Positions 41,421 to 54,951 of a stretch of 64,000 bases of DNA are shown in pieces. Source of the stretch: Gymnogyps californianus (Eukaryota; Chordata; Aves; Accipitriformes; Cathartidae); contig NC_059480.1 in NCBI RefSeq assembly GCF_018139145.2, positions 11,346,428 through 11,410,427 of the forward strand. The letters run 5' to 3'. The number at the start of each line of letters is the position of its first letter. Position 1 is the first letter of the stretch. Under the pieces are notes generated by a model. It saw only the letters and a program-made list of their open reading frames with translations. It did not search any database and was not told the origin of the DNA. The position numbers were made by a program, and so were the translations under genes.

Positions 41421-44400
41421 CCTCAGCTAAAATACTTAAACTGGGAAGAGTATTAAGAGAAATGTTATTTACGCGCAGTTCCTGTACTCTGGGCTAAGCA
41501 CCTGCTCATGGCTACAACTGGACAAAAAAGTCTGTCATGGACAGTACCATGCTCTGGCCAGTTCAGCTAATCATAAAAGCTTTGTTAACACAAACGTACT
41601 AAGAATTTACACATCAGCTTTTTCCCTGTGTGTGTACAAGCTAGGTACAAAGGTAATCAAATGTTATTCAGTGGCTGCCTGAACTGACTCAGTCTCATGG
41701 GTTAAGTGTCAGATACACAAAGTTTGCTGTTCCTATTGCTTTTCACCTGTGACCCCTCTTCTTTTGATTTTTCTTCCTGTGACCCCTGTTTCCAGCCTGA
41801 CCTGGGGTAGAAGCCTCACCCTCCCTGCAAGGTGTATCCCTTACACACACGTAAAGCACGTGAGGGACTACAGATAGGTCTGCAGAAGTCTGTTAACACT
41901 GCATGCTAGGAGGCTTCTCTGTGCAGGTTTCTTATTTGCTTTCTAAAGCAAGAGAGTTACAGTTGGGGTCAGATAATGCAAAAAGCTATGGTAGTGTTTT
42001 AGACTTTCTCTTTGAGAAGGGGGTTGTGGGATTGTTTTTAACTGGAATCAGGTCTTTGTCGGCATGTTTGGACAGCTGTGTCTCCTGCTTCAGGTACAGT
42101 CTCAGGTAGGGCTAAGACTAGGGGAAAAAAGTAAAACTGCTTCAACCATGAGGAAAAAATATTTATCAGTAATTCTTTGTTGCTGTTTTCTCTCTAGATG
42201 GCTTCTGCTTCAGGTCAAATAGACCCAAAGGGTTCTGTCACCCAGGAAGAGAGGGCAGTTGGGGGGACCCGCATTTTGTTGTGCTGGTCAGAAGTTGAGG
42301 GGTGAATGTGGCTTCTGTCTAGCTCTCCAGGAGCATCCCTTTATTGAGTGAAGAGCTACTAAGTTACAAGCTTCTAGCATACGCATGATACAAACAAGTG
42401 GTATGAAATTCCATCATAAGGAACTGTGAGGACATTCCACACCAGAAGTGCTCTCGTTTTTACTTCTGCTTGTTCATATTTCTTTTAAAAGTGCCTATGC
42501 TGGAAAACCTTTGCCAGCAGAGCAGAAGGGAGCTGGGAGCCATTGCACCAGTGCCGGCACAGCAGCTTGGCTGCTTTGCCTGGCGGCTCTGCCCTTACTG
42601 CTGCAACTTGCTCTGCAGTTGCAAAGGCGCCTGTAAAGCACAAGGTGCCTGTTTCCTGAGGAGCAGCTGATGTTGCTGAAGGGCTTTGGCTTCTGTGAGC
42701 AGCATATACCAAGGAATGACAGCAGTCTCATATGTGCTGGATAGCAGTGGCCAGAGGGAATTTCCAGAGGTTATTTATGTCTTTAACAAGAAAAAAGAAA
42801 ACAAAGTAATGGGAAATTCAGTGCAACTAATGCACATTTGTAGGAGAATTTTTTAAATAATGCTTCTGAACAGCATAAAATCAAATGTATGATAATGAAA
42901 TAACATATTTCACTCTTCAAATTATAGTGCCTGACCTTGATAAGCATTTCATAAAAAGCACATGAAAAATAAGTATTTTCATGTAAATTTTTCCACTCCT
43001 TCAGAATTAGTGAATTGAAAAATGCGTTAATAGCAGATTTGAGTCATAAAAGATTCAGGTTTATAAAAAGACTTGATGAATAACAAATCTGTGGATCTCC
43101 TTTCTGTTACTCTACATTGTTTGAGAGCATTGGGTTAAAGTTAGCAAATCCATTTCAAATTGTAGATAAGCATTACCATACCCTTTCATGCCTACTTAAT
43201 GATTAAGCTTGTTCAGTGTTATTAAAGGATTTCTCACCGATGTGAGCATTTCTTGTATGTTAAGTTGGTGAATGGTTATGTTACCTCACCCTCAATACGC
43301 ATTTACTCTTCTTTAGCTTACTGCTATAGATGTATTCAAGGTTACTGTAGTAGCAAAGGATCAGCCATCGATGTGTAGATATGAAGAAATTGGGGAATTG
43401 TTAATAGCAAGAAAAAAAATCCCATAAATTCAACAGTATTCAGTATCCTTTTGTGGGTCCTTGTGCAAACATCATCCTCAGCAAACATCTCATATTAGAA
43501 TTTTTTTTGTTATGAGAGATTTGGGGTTCCTTTGATGGAAAAGTTTTCCATTAATATTTAAAAATCTGATACTAGAGACAGACTCTACTTTGCAGAACTA
43601 ACACAAACTTTTGCATAAACTTTTTATGGCATTATCTTAAATACAAAATTGTAAATATCAGCTGTGAAGGAGCTTCCTTGCTTTTCCAGTCAGACTGTTT
43701 GAAGAGGATGACACAGAGGAACTGAACAGCAATTCTACAGCTGTAAATACATTAATATGATGGAGGATTCGGTTTGCTGTCTTGTCTGGAGATATTGTGA
43801 CTCTGATTCAAATCATGCCTTCAGTGTTTCTCATTTAAAAAATGAAAATGGCAGTATTTTCAAACCAGCTCAAAATTGAACTCTAGAAAAAAATCTGTTT
43901 CAAAGGTAACTGCTGAGACTTTCTGATTTTTTTTTTCATGTTAGAGACAATTTAGAAGCTTCAGAAGAGTGTAATAGATCATGAAGGTACTGCACAAATG
44001 GAAGTCACTGTTGTAGGGTCTCCAGGACAAACACCTTGGCTTTATTCTTACACACTTGAATAATTCCAACATTTGGCTTTACTCAGACTCTCAAAATCAA
44101 CTGAGCTGCTGAATTTTATTGTGTTTTATTTTCAGCCTAAATTGTGCAATGCCAGTAGTAAAGGGATTTCTACCTACATGAAAAAAGAAAATAAATTACT
44201 TGAAGTGAGGCCTGATTTTCTGGATATATTTAAGAACTTTAGCAAAATGAGTCAGGGATGAATCAGCCACAATTCACTGATTTAATTGGAAAAGTGCTCT
44301 ACAGTTCCAGCTGTGACACAGAAAGACAAAAGTTCCACATTAAAACTGAGCTATTAAAAATGAAAATAATAAAGATTTAAAAAGCAGAATGAAAAGTACT

Positions 44401-47400
44401 TTCCACAGAAAAAGATACTACTACTTATTTCCAGAAGCAGTTTCCAAATGTAGCCACTGAATTCTTGAGACAATTTTGTATCCTAAAAAAAAATTAAATT
44501 CTTACAGTTTTTGATGGCTACACAAAAGATGAAGACATAGGACAAACCTAGTCTTTGTCTAGTCTGGGATGGCAACATAGCTTTCCGTATCTGTGTCATT
44601 TCAGCTGTGTAAGTGCAAGGTCTGAATGCTTTACATCTAAAGCAAGTTGGTGTGACAATAACTCATCTTTGGCATACACACTCTTGCTATAGCACAACTG
44701 TCATGTGGAAACATATTATTGCTAGAGGCTGTTTATTATTTCTTAATAAAATTGAAATGCCAGTACATTCCAGAGGCTTTCTTGCAGAATCATCCTGATT
44801 TATCATCAGTCTTGTCAAACTTTCTTGTCTGCGGTTGAAAATAATCTAAGCCTGGTCATTGATTCTCTTTTTATGATGTTGGTTGACATCAGCAGTTTGG
44901 TAGTCAAAACAATGCCAGAAATAAACTTGAATTATTTTTAGATATGAAAATATCAGTAGTTAGAGCTCAGAGCTGATGCTGCAAATGAACTCAAGTTATT
45001 TTAATGCACACTGGAAATAGATACAGATGATGGAAATGGAGCTAGGGAGAATGCTTTGACAAGAGCCCTGCTCAGTAACAGCTCTCGTTTATATCTGAAC
45101 TGTAAAGTACAAAGGGAAAATAAATGCAGCTTATCTGCATAATCACTGAGCCATTTGGTGTGAGCCTGCCTCTTTCCTTAACTTGTTATTTCCCTTTCTT
45201 GTCTGTGGATTTGGGGGTTCCCATGTGTCTGATGTTCACTAACAAGAGTGCAACACAACTAATAAGTTTGGTCCAGAGCGCTGATAGAAGAATCACAGCT
45301 GCTTTTCCCAGACAGGTAGCTCCCATGCTGATGGGGGATGGCAACCCACTGCTCCAGCTAGTCTGCTCCTCTTATATTGAAATAAAAAACTTCTATCTGT
45401 CATTTTTCTCTGATTTAGAAAAAAAAGTTGCAAGTGTATCTAGTTTAATTGTTTCTACTGGATTTTAACCTGCTGGAGCAGGATGGGCAGCAATCACTTG
45501 GAGCCCAGGGACAGAAGGCTTTTTCACTCAATCCAGCCAACTAATCAATCGTTCAGTATGACAGTAAGTGCCTCTTCACTACATGTCTGCAGGGTCCATC
45601 TCATTTATTTCAATAGGTGCATATGTCAGTGACCTTTAACGTCGTAGTTACTATTTCACTGCTGGCTGTATTATAAATTACACCTTTAGCTAAGTGGGCC
45701 TCATGTATTGGAACTGAAGAGGTGGATAACTGGGGACCGCTTGATTCGACATCAGTGGAAATAGGCTGAGAGTGTCTTTGGCTGCTGCGCAGTCAATGCT
45801 GACAGCTCTCCGGCTGCACAACCTGACACCAGGGGCTGTTTTGATCTGCTGGCTGCAGAGCTGGGAGAAGCTCTGATCTCAGTGCAGCCCTGGGTACAGC
45901 TGACAACAGAAGTTGAGTCTCAGGTTATAAATATCTTTCATATAAGCACTTTTCTAATTCTGCTGGAAAAGTCTAGATTTTCCAATAATAGTTCTTGGTA
46001 CCTTCAGCTTTATCTTCTGATTTATTTCATTAAGCATAGGCTGTATGATAGTAGAGTCTTTAAAATGTAACAAACCAGTTTATTTAGGATATGCTGTCAA
46101 ATAGCTCCAATTATCCCAATGTCACTTGTGGCAAAGCTTCTGGGAGTAAAATGTCTATAAACATGTGCAGCAGTGTATGGCTCTTGTCTCAGCGTGAAGA
46201 AGTTTTCCCCAGCAGACTGTTGGTTCCAAGAGACTTAATAAAAGATAAATGCTGAACCTCATGTCCTCATAGGAAAAGTTTGGCAACGCTTTACTTGACA
46301 CTTTGGAAAGACGGATAATGTGAAGGAAGGAAGATACAGTTTATTTTAGTGATATCTAAGGGAAGAATATTCCTACAAAATATTTTTTTACAGAGTATTC
46401 TATCTTTTTACCACGATTATGTGAACAGCTAAAATTAAACTTCTGCTTTGAGCATTTTTCTATTCTAAATGGTTTGAAACCTTTTCTGTTTCCATAGGAA
46501 ATAACAGTCTTTTCTCAATTACTTTAATTTTCAAGCCATGAAGAAAGTTACTAAAATGTTTTTGGCTTTGTACAATTTTTAATGGACTCATGTTGACATT
46601 TTAGAATATTTTCAGCAGAAAGGCTAGAGAGTATTCTGTCATTAGGATTTTTGTTCTTTGTTTTGTTGGGTTTTTTTTTTACATTAGGTGAACAGAAATA
46701 GGTAAGTAAAAAGGAGGAGGAAGAATTAATTTCTTACCTACTGAGAAGCAATGTTGCAACATCAAGAACCACTGCAAACAGTAATTTCAAAATACTGTCA
46801 TTCCTCACAGTAGTGGCAAATTGCACATTTAATTATCTTGGTCTAATCTTGCTTACTGAGGCAATAGAACTACAGACCTGGGAAAATTTTCTTGCATTTA
46901 AATGTCAGATCAGTTTATTTCTTTCTTACAGCTAGTTATTGAAGGAAAAGCTAAAACTAAATCTGCAATAAAAGTTTGCAAGTTTTCAGAAGCTGCCCAC
47001 CTCCATCCACTTAATTCTATGTGGTTTATATTTAGTTACGCTTTCTTTTTCCCCCCCCCCATTTCATCTGGGACTGAAAAGTCTGAGAATTTGTTCAGTT
47101 ATGATGGCCATTATTTGCAATGACAGTAAAAGAAGATTATAAAAAGTAGGAAATAACAAAGAAATGCTAATTGGCATCGGTGGCAGGATGAATGTATTGA
47201 ACTAGTATATTCCATATTCCAGAGATTTAGATGCCAGCTTTCTCTGAAGGTAAAATGATAAAGTTAAAAGAGATGTAACCACCAGTAGTAAGGAAAAAAA
47301 ATCTTCAGAGCTTGTGTTTCTGCTGCTTTTCATGTAAGGACTTTTCTTACAATTAAATTACAATTTTAAACATTTTTTACTATGTCTATAGCTATCTGTC

Positions 47401-50400
47401 TACCCATCTGATACCTGTAAATTGTAAATCAATTCTGAAAAGGCTGTGCCACAGCATAGTTTCTTTCTTGTTTCGGTGAGTGCAGAACATTTTCTTTACA
47501 CTTACCAGTTCATTCAGTGTAGGAGATGTTTGGAATATAATCAGTGTTCTCTGAAGATGTACAAGTCAGTACTGTCTTGCTCAAGTTCCTCATGATATAA
47601 ATTTTTCCTGCATAAAAATAGTTGTGTTTGAAAAACCAAATGGGGTGATCACTGGCTGGTTTTAGGTGGAATGGATGTGTATTTGAACTGGAACTCATGA
47701 AGGGTTTTTGTAAGACACACTCAGAGTATAACAACAGGTTCTACTTGGGGATGCTGTTCATGGAAGTGAACTGGTGTTGATGTATCTATTTAATATGCTT
47801 TATGTTTGCAAGAGATAGTCAGCTGATGCTATTTTAAAAATGCTTATGTATGTGGAAGACTGGAGGACAAGGTGGCAGGCATGTCATATAAATCTTTAAA
47901 TTTCACACTGAAGAAAGGAACGTTGCTCATTGTATTTGAACTCAATCCCACCTGCCTGAGAGTTGAGATAAATGGAGTCAGTTTTCTTTTTGGTGTGTCT
48001 TGTCCATGGTAAAGTCAAGGACAGGGCTAAAGTGAAAATTGTGAGTTGTCATGTGGAAAGCTGATTATGTGGTAACTCTGGCACAACGGAAAGACAGAAA
48101 ACCTAGAGGATGGGGATTTTTTTTTATTTTTTCCTGTCCTTTCAGAACGTAGTTTGTCTCTTATTCTCACCCCAGTTTAGCCCCACAGGTACAAACAACC
48201 TCATGCCACCTCCCCAAGCACACAGTGAGACAACGTATTGGGTGTTTACTGTGTTCGGGGAGCAGCCTGAAGGCACGGTTACCCTGGCAGGGACGTACCT
48301 TTGGCTCAGCGTCTTCCCTTCCTGCCTGAAAAGGTGTCTTCCCACTGCCTGCCCCCACAGCAGGCCAAACTGAGTGTGCTGGGAGGCTGTGTCAGAAGGG
48401 TTGTACTAAAAGGTCTAGTTAGAAAAAAAGAGAAAAAGAAAAGCAACCCCTGTCATTTCTCTAAGTTTCTGTATGATAGGAGTAAGACAGACTCTTTAAT
48501 TGAAATGTCCTAAATCGGTTTCTCCCCGAAGGGCTTGATACAGAGCTTCCAGATGAGAAACGGCATAAATATATGGTGGGAATTTTATCCACCAGTCTCT
48601 GTAGAAGTTTTAATGTGTAATAGTCGCTGGCTGTACTATTTGCTGTATGCTACTAACTGTAACGTCTGTAGTTTTATATCTGGACCTGGAAGTCGGTTTT
48701 ATTTTATGATTTTATTTTTTTATTAGAGTTTCAGTCATCCAAAATCTGATCTGTTCAAGTTAGCTATTGAGCTCAGTAGTAGAAAGTCAGGGAAGGCAAT
48801 GGTTCATTACAAGCTCATTGTCTGAAACTCATTCAAATAAATTGCTTGGTGAATATTTATGAGTTAGCTATTCATTTGATTTACTCAACAAAATGTGAAT
48901 TCTGATCTTGAGTGAGATTTTGTAGATTCTGCTGAAATATTGGTAACATAAGCTATCACTGAAATCAACACCACCATTTCCAAGAAAGGTCAAAATCCCT
49001 AGCATTTTATTTGAGAGACTAAAATGAACAAGAATCACATTTAAGAAACTAAAGGAGAAAGAAAATTTGTGCAGGTACAGGGAATTATTTATTATTTAGT
49101 TTCAATCTTGTTTTTTGACAAGGCACGGGCCTTCAATTCTTTACTCCTATGAACATTAAAGAGTAAGATAACCTTCTTCAAAGAGCTTAAAGTGAATGTA
49201 TGTAGATTTCAGGAAAGTATAATGATCTCCAAAACATTTAAATTAATTATTACTAAAGGAAAGTGCTTCATGCCTTTGTGATGGCAGTAGGGATTTTGAA
49301 TATGAGATTTTTCTGAGTTTCCGAGCTTGTTTTAGACCATAATATGCTTAATAATTTTGGCTAATTCTTTAATTTCCTTGAAATTAGCTTCTTATATGAG
49401 GATATTTTCCCAATCCTTAACTTCTAGTTTACAGTAGTAAATAACAGTGAAAAAGTTGACTTTAATCACTTTGACACAAGATAACTCCATTGACAGAGTG
49501 TTTTAGAACATTAAGAAATTTATTAAGGGGATTAAATTATTGCCTCTAGTAATTGCTGAGGATAGCAATACTCTTTTGACCCAGCAGTTCCAAAAGCACG
49601 TAACTGAGTCTCCTTGGGCACTGTGAAAGTGTTCAGTGCTGCCTTTTAATGGTATTTTTTGAATAATTACACTACTGGGTGATCATCCTGTGCAATTTTA
49701 CTTGTCTACTAAGAATCTGTAAATCTTCCAAAGCTCTCCTTTCACTTCTAGAAACCCTTTCTCATTATATTATTAAAGAAAGGGGGATAATGTAGAAAAT
49801 TTAGCAAAACAGCATTTTGCTTTTTTAATGTTGGAATCATTTAGTTTTAGTTATTGAATTATTACCTGCCTTATTTATGGTACAGACAAAACATGTAATA
49901 GCTATGCCATAAACAAAAAGGGTTTTTAAATTTGTAATAGGCTTCAATTACACTGACCCTATTGGTAATCCTAGTGGATTTTAGTGGGACCAGATAGAGA
50001 CTAGGATGTTGCTGAGTAAAAGCTGGCCAGAAGGCTCACTAAATTTGCTCTCACAGTGCTTTTTAAACCTTTTGCCTATCCCAGTCATCTTTTGTAAATT
50101 AATTTCAAATGCTTCTTCTCTGGCAACACTCAGCTCGCTTGCAGAATGGAACAGTAGAAGATAGGAGGCAATTCTGTGAAACATGTTTCTGACCTGATCA
50201 AAAATGTGGGCTAATCATTTTTATAACCCAAACGTTATATGATTAATTTAAAACTAAAGATAGATTTTATTTTTTTTTGTACTAAGTATGAATAACTGGA
50301 TTTGATGAAAACCAAGCTGCAGAAGAAGTTGAGAGCCCTGAATTTTGACTCACATGAAACATGACAGTGTTAATGCTAGTGCAAACATCTGCGGTTTACA

Positions 50401-50580
50401 GGTGAATTATTCAATTTACTGCTGAGGCTGTGACTCCGCAGAAGATTTGATTTCTTACCAGCAATTACAGAGTAGAAGTCTATATTTGCATGTAACTGAG
50501 TGCTCTGCTTCCATTTCCCTATCTGTAATGTGAAGCTTCCTAAAAAAATTTTTTTAGACTTATGAAATTGGCATCATCTT

Positions 50581-50630
50581 TGTCTGTCTTTGCCTGCCTT
50601 TCTGTCTTTCTGTCTCTCTCAGTCTCTCAT
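50581..50630. repeat. Pyrimidine-rich CT/TCTG tract
   Basis: An irregular run of TCTG, CCTG, TTTC and TCTC units, almost purely pyrimidine on the plus strand. A degenerate microsatellite. Confidence 0.75.
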
Positions 50631-51546
50631 AAATCTCTACCATCTGCCAGCTGGTAAGGAACATCATAGGAACGCATGGCTATAATCAATAAAAACAGAG
50701 ATCCTTTAGTCCTACTTGGTCACTCCCAGAAAAAAGAAATTCATAGTGACTTTCAGAAGAAAATTTGTTTTCTGCAGCTAAAAGATATAATTTTTCCCCC
50801 CTATGTCATTTGTCTTTAGTCATTAGAGAGTGGCTTAAGACTGAGGCATGTAACTTAATATCCCTATCAAAATTGCTATTATTCATTACTTTTATTTCCA
50901 TGTCATCAAGACTGAGAGGTAATAAAGGCATAGCATGGAAAGAAATCTTACACTGAAAGCAAAAATCTAAAGGCAACAGAAGAATGTTGTTGCTATAGAT
51001 ACAAATCAGGCTAGAAGAAAGGTGGGCTAGAGGAGTTTAAAATTTCCTTGTCTTTTTGCATCGAGCTTAGTATTTGTTATAACCAATCTTTCTTTAATTC
51101 ACTGCTGCACTCAGCAGAAAATGAGATGTGTATTTATTTCTACATCTTGATTCTGTTTAGTTTACTAAGGCAAATAACAGAAATTCATATGATGAATTCT
51201 GGTAATAATAAATGTTTAAATCAAATAAAAATATGATATACGTTAGCACCAACACAAAATACCAATTGCATATTACATTCTATTTTTCCGGTAAAAAAGG
51301 GACACTTTGTTCATATCAAGGCGTTTACAAGGTGCTTTGTCATTTCCAAATACTATTGACTGCATTGCTGGATTCCTTGGTGTCACATTACTGCACCATG
51401 CCATCTTCTTGTCTAGACTGTAGCTTCCTATGACAGATTTTCAAAGAGATTTTATCTGTGCTCCATCAAGGGACATAAATATTTGCCTGTAAAGTCAAGT
51501 CTAAATTAAAGATACATTTCTCCTTTCACTATGAATTCAGTAGAGT

Positions 51547-51564
51547 AAAAAAAAAAAAAAAAAA
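51547..51564. repeat. Poly-A tract
   Basis: Eighteen consecutive A. It could be the tail of an old retroposed sequence, but nothing upstream is recognisable as its source. Confidence 0.9.
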
Positions 51565-53782
51565 GGCAGGCTGATATTCCACCTAGAATTTGTATATTTG
51601 TAAAGACAGCGCCTTTCCTCAGGGGTCTGATGTCCCTTCTGTACCCAGTCTTGCCTATCTGTGTGCCAGGCCACTGTTGTGATAAGCACTATGCAGATTT
51701 TGAAGAAAAACAGCCACCATGCCCCCAGATACCTGACAAGCTAATTGCAAAGATGAGAGAGACCTGCTAAATCCCTCAAAATGCCAAACAAATTAGTGAA
51801 GAGTAAAACAGCTGCTTTTGAAAAGGCGCTGATGATTTTCAGTGTGCTTCTGACTCATGGGCATTGCAATTTAGAGGATGCGAGGTGGAGTCCAGGAGAG
51901 TCTTTCCAGTTGCTTCCGCACGGTCTGATGGGGCTATGGTGAGACTCTTCAGTCCTTACGCCTCTCCTGTTAATATCTCCTGCCTATGGAGTAGTGAGAA
52001 ATAGGTCAAAATCTTTAAGGAGTATATTTGAAAAGAAGTAGCAGTACGTGGCACGTGAAGGTTCCTCCTGTTGGGGAGGAGTGGACGAGGCAAAGAGGGA
52101 GGGAAGGTTCCCTGTTAACACTCGTTGCCAGCTCCTGTCTTTTCTGCTCATGTTTCTTTTCTAGAGAGCAAGCGCTGTGACATTGCATACAGCAATTTTG
52201 CAGGGCTGTTGTAAACATTAATCCACTAAGTTCTCCTGCTTGTAAATGGGAAAAATTGTATATTAGAAGAAAAGTTCTTTCTCTTAAGTAATATAATTTG
52301 ATAAAGGCTGGGGCAATGATCAAATACTTACAACCCAGTCAGACATCCTTAGTAAATGCTACTCATTCAAACATCTTTAAGGGAGAAAGCATGTCTCTGG
52401 CCTCCTATCTGAAGTGTTTCTCAAAGGCTCACATGTCTCAGAGGAGACTTTTGCCTTGCTCTTGCACTTGTTGCTTTTAATAACAAAGTTTCCTTTGACT
52501 CCAGTGGTATAAAATCAGCCTTTCAAATTTCCTCTATCAAAACTGTTTCAGATTTATGTATTACAAATTGATGTAGCAATTCCTCAACAAGTTAACACTA
52601 ACAAAAAATTTAGGATTCACAGTACTGGGAATGAGAGAGAGAAAAATAGATAATAAATAAGGCTAAATTTTACAGTCTTTAGCATGTAACATTTTTGTTG
52701 AGATAAATACAAATTCTTAATTCAAAACAGTAGAATTTTGCCTAGTGAGACAAATTGATTTCTGATTCTTCTGAGAGAGCAGTGAAATAAGAAATCCAAA
52801 TTATATCTGCTATATGTTTTTTTCATCAATGTTGGGAGCACAAGCCATTTTTAAAAGTGGACTGCAATTGCCCTTGGCTATATAGATTAGTCCTCAAAAC
52901 ACAAAAAGGTCCGTGTCCCACTTTTAAATTGTTAGTATCTTGTACTGGCAGAAACAGGTTCATAAAAGCATCTGATGAATTACATTTAATGACTGAAATG
53001 AAGACGCTCTTGTGCTTATTTACCTGCAGTCTATTTAAATTGTTAGTTGCAAGGGACAACATCACGTTGAAAAAATTGCAGAAATCGTCTCAAACTCTGT
53101 AGTTATAGAAGCTTAATCACAGCATGTTAATCTTGTGTATGTTTATGTGCTGATTTTGGTTTTGTTTTGGGTTTTTTTCTCTTTTTTTTAAGTAACTTTT
53201 TTACGTGGGGCTTTTTAAAAAATAGGGATATAAAAATATTTTTTAAATCAGAAATACCCTGCTATATTGAAGATGAAATTAAAATAAGCCTTGTGCTATT
53301 TCTATCAATCATTTTTGTACTTATCGCTATATGATCTAAGGAGGAGGAACGTTATTTTCAAGATTCCTTGAAGCTATTGCAGAAATTTCAGTGTGTTTGA
53401 GAGTCAGCATGTTGAAGAAATAAGTGTTAAAACAAAACATTTGCAACTGAACGGCCAACACAGACCAAGGAGCCCTGCTAATGTTTACTGTTCCCGGTGC
53501 TAAAAATCAGAGAGAATGACCAATACAAATGAGTGTAGACAGGGGCCTTTCAGTGGAAGAGAAAGATGCTAGTTCCTGCTATTGCCAGGCTGCTGATGTA
53601 CATCTGGAACAGACTGTTAGTAAGTCTGTATTGATTGAGAGGTTTCAGGCTGTTATCGCCACAAGAAAGGCACCAGTGACCCAGTTTGGTTCGTGCTGAC
53701 CACTGATGTGGTTTTCCATATTCAGAAAAGCACCTATGGACTAAATGGGTTTTTAAAGCTCATATTACTCAAATGAAAAATT

Positions 53783-54414
53783 TCTGGCATCCCACACACT
53801 TTCGGCCTCCCACACTTCTTAGCCTTTACTTATTTCTGGCCTCCCATCCCCTTTCGGCCTGTGACTGAAAGAGGGTGGGAGGCCGAAAGGTCATGGGAGA
53901 CCAGAAATAAATTAGTCTAAAGTGGGTGGGAGGCCTAGAAATAAAGTAAAGGCTAAAGCGGGTGGTAGGTCAAAATGCAGTTGGAGCTTGGTACTAGAGG
54001 CCAAAAGGTTTTGGGAGGCTGAAAGGAGGTGGGAGGTCAGAAAAATAGAGGTTAAAAGGGGTGGGAGGTCTTAAATAAAGTAGAGGCCGAAAGGAGGCCC
54101 AAAATAAAGTACAGGCTGAGAGGAGGGGGGAGGCCAGAAAAAAAGTAGTGGTTGAAAGGGGTGGGAGACTGAAAGTTTGTGTGAGGCTGGAAATAAAGTA
54201 GAGACGAAAGGGAGTGGGAGGCCAAAAGGTCATTGGAGTCCCAAAATAAAACAGAGGCTGAAAGGTGGTGGGGGACGAAAGTGGGTCAGAGGCAGAAAAA
54301 AAGCAGAGGCCGAAAGTGAGTTAGAGTCCCCAAAAGGATGGGAGGCCAGAAATAAACTAGAGGCCAAAAGGGATCGGAGGCTGTAAATAGAGGCTAAAGG
54401 GGGTGGGAGGCCCC
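53783..54414. repeat. Purine-rich minisatellite with an internal orientation switch
   Basis: A degenerate tandem array of units of about 36-37 bp, built from GTGGGAGGCC, then AGAAATAAAGTAGAGGC, then CGAAAGG. Many units are shortened or fused. The plus strand is almost all purine from about 53867 onward. The first part (53783-53860) carries the same unit in the opposite orientation, as TTTCGGCCTCCC and TTATTTCTGGCCTCCCATCC. At the junction the arms 53838-53855 and 53867-53884 pair at 16 of 18 positions around an 11-nt spacer. Open frames on both strands here (53994-54233 and 54177-54386) are repeat-encoded and not genes. Confidence 0.92.
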
Positions 54415-54417
54415 GTG

Positions 54418-54441
54418 TTTGCAGAAATCTGTTTCTGCAAA
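54418..54441. repeat. Perfect 10-bp hairpin beside the minisatellite
   Basis: TTTGCAGAAA at 54418-54427 and TTTCTGCAAA at 54432-54441 are exact reverse complements separated by the 4-nt loop TCTG. It starts within a few bases of the last minisatellite unit. It has no T-run or other feature that would assign a function. Confidence 0.85.
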
Positions 54442-54799
54442 AACTTCCCCCTGGGTAGTCTGCCGGTGTTGGATGGCAGCTTGTCTTCCTTAATTCCTTT
54501 TTCTGAGTAACTGCAGCAAACTAATCTACATTAATTCACCCAGTTGCAACTATTGCTCACTTTATCCTTCACACTCCTACTTTGCCGGGGAAGCCTCTGC
54601 TTGCAAACCACTAGTATTTTTATGTCCCTAGAGAAAATTAACTCCGCTTACTCTTTAGCTTTGGAATGGAGCTATAGCAGTGTTTTTGTTTTATTGTCTT
54701 TAATGTATATACTTTGCTATAGTAGAAGTGATCCTAGCCTTCCTCTAAGCACAGAAATTGTGGATCTGAGCAGCCATTATAAACGCCATGCAGCTTGAG
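54442..54799. other. Short unique spacer
   Basis: Unique sequence between the hairpin and the truncated LTR. An 84-codon plus-strand frame (54544-54798) has no recognised domain and ends at the LTR boundary. No gene or repeat seen. Confidence 0.5.
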
Positions 54800-54951
54800 T
54801 GCACTCGGAGTGGCTGGGATCGAGTTAACTTTCTCCATAATGGCCCGTATGGTGCTGTGTTTTGGATTTGTGGCTAAAAGTGTTGATAAAACACCAGTGT
54901 TTTGTGTATTGCTGAACAGTGCTCGCACAGTGTCAAGGCTTTTTCTGTACC
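54800..54951 (+). mobile_element. Truncated LTR, second avian ERV subfamily (copy C)
   Basis: The first roughly 150 bp of an LTR related to copies A and B. Shared motifs include GGCTGGGATCGAGTTAAC, GGTGCTGTGTTTTGGATTT, GTGTTGATAA, TTGCTGAACAGTGCT and GTGTCAAGG. Details such as GGATTTGTG and ACACAGTGTCAAGGC place it closer to a different subfamily of the group than to copy B. Homology stops shortly after the TTTTTCTG at 54944-54951. The TATA, poly(A) and 3' terminal parts are absent, and no target duplication can be checked. It is in the same orientation as copy B, about 0.9 kb downstream. Confidence 0.8.

Larger units (their letters stand above)
41421..53782. other. Unique sequence, no gene recognised
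   Basis: Only short open frames, the longest 114 codons (plus, 45124-45468), with no known domain. Simple tracts occur: C10 at 47051-47060, a CT-rich run at 50581-50630 and A18 at 51547-51564. An 18-bp perfect palindrome, CTAAAAAAATTTTTTTAG, lies at 50540-50557. No RNA gene or transposable element was identified. Confidence 0.55.

Noticed and set aside
42230..42350. Minus-strand AATAAA at 42340-42345 with LTR-like composition
   Set aside because: No termini, target duplication or second copy found; a lone hexamer is not evidence.
50490..50545. CCATTTCCCTATCTGTAATG, resembling an old SINE/LINE tail
   Set aside because: A single common motif with no extension on either side.
53994..54386. Proline-rich minus frame and basic plus frame
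   Set aside because: Both are read-throughs of the minisatellite unit and not genes.
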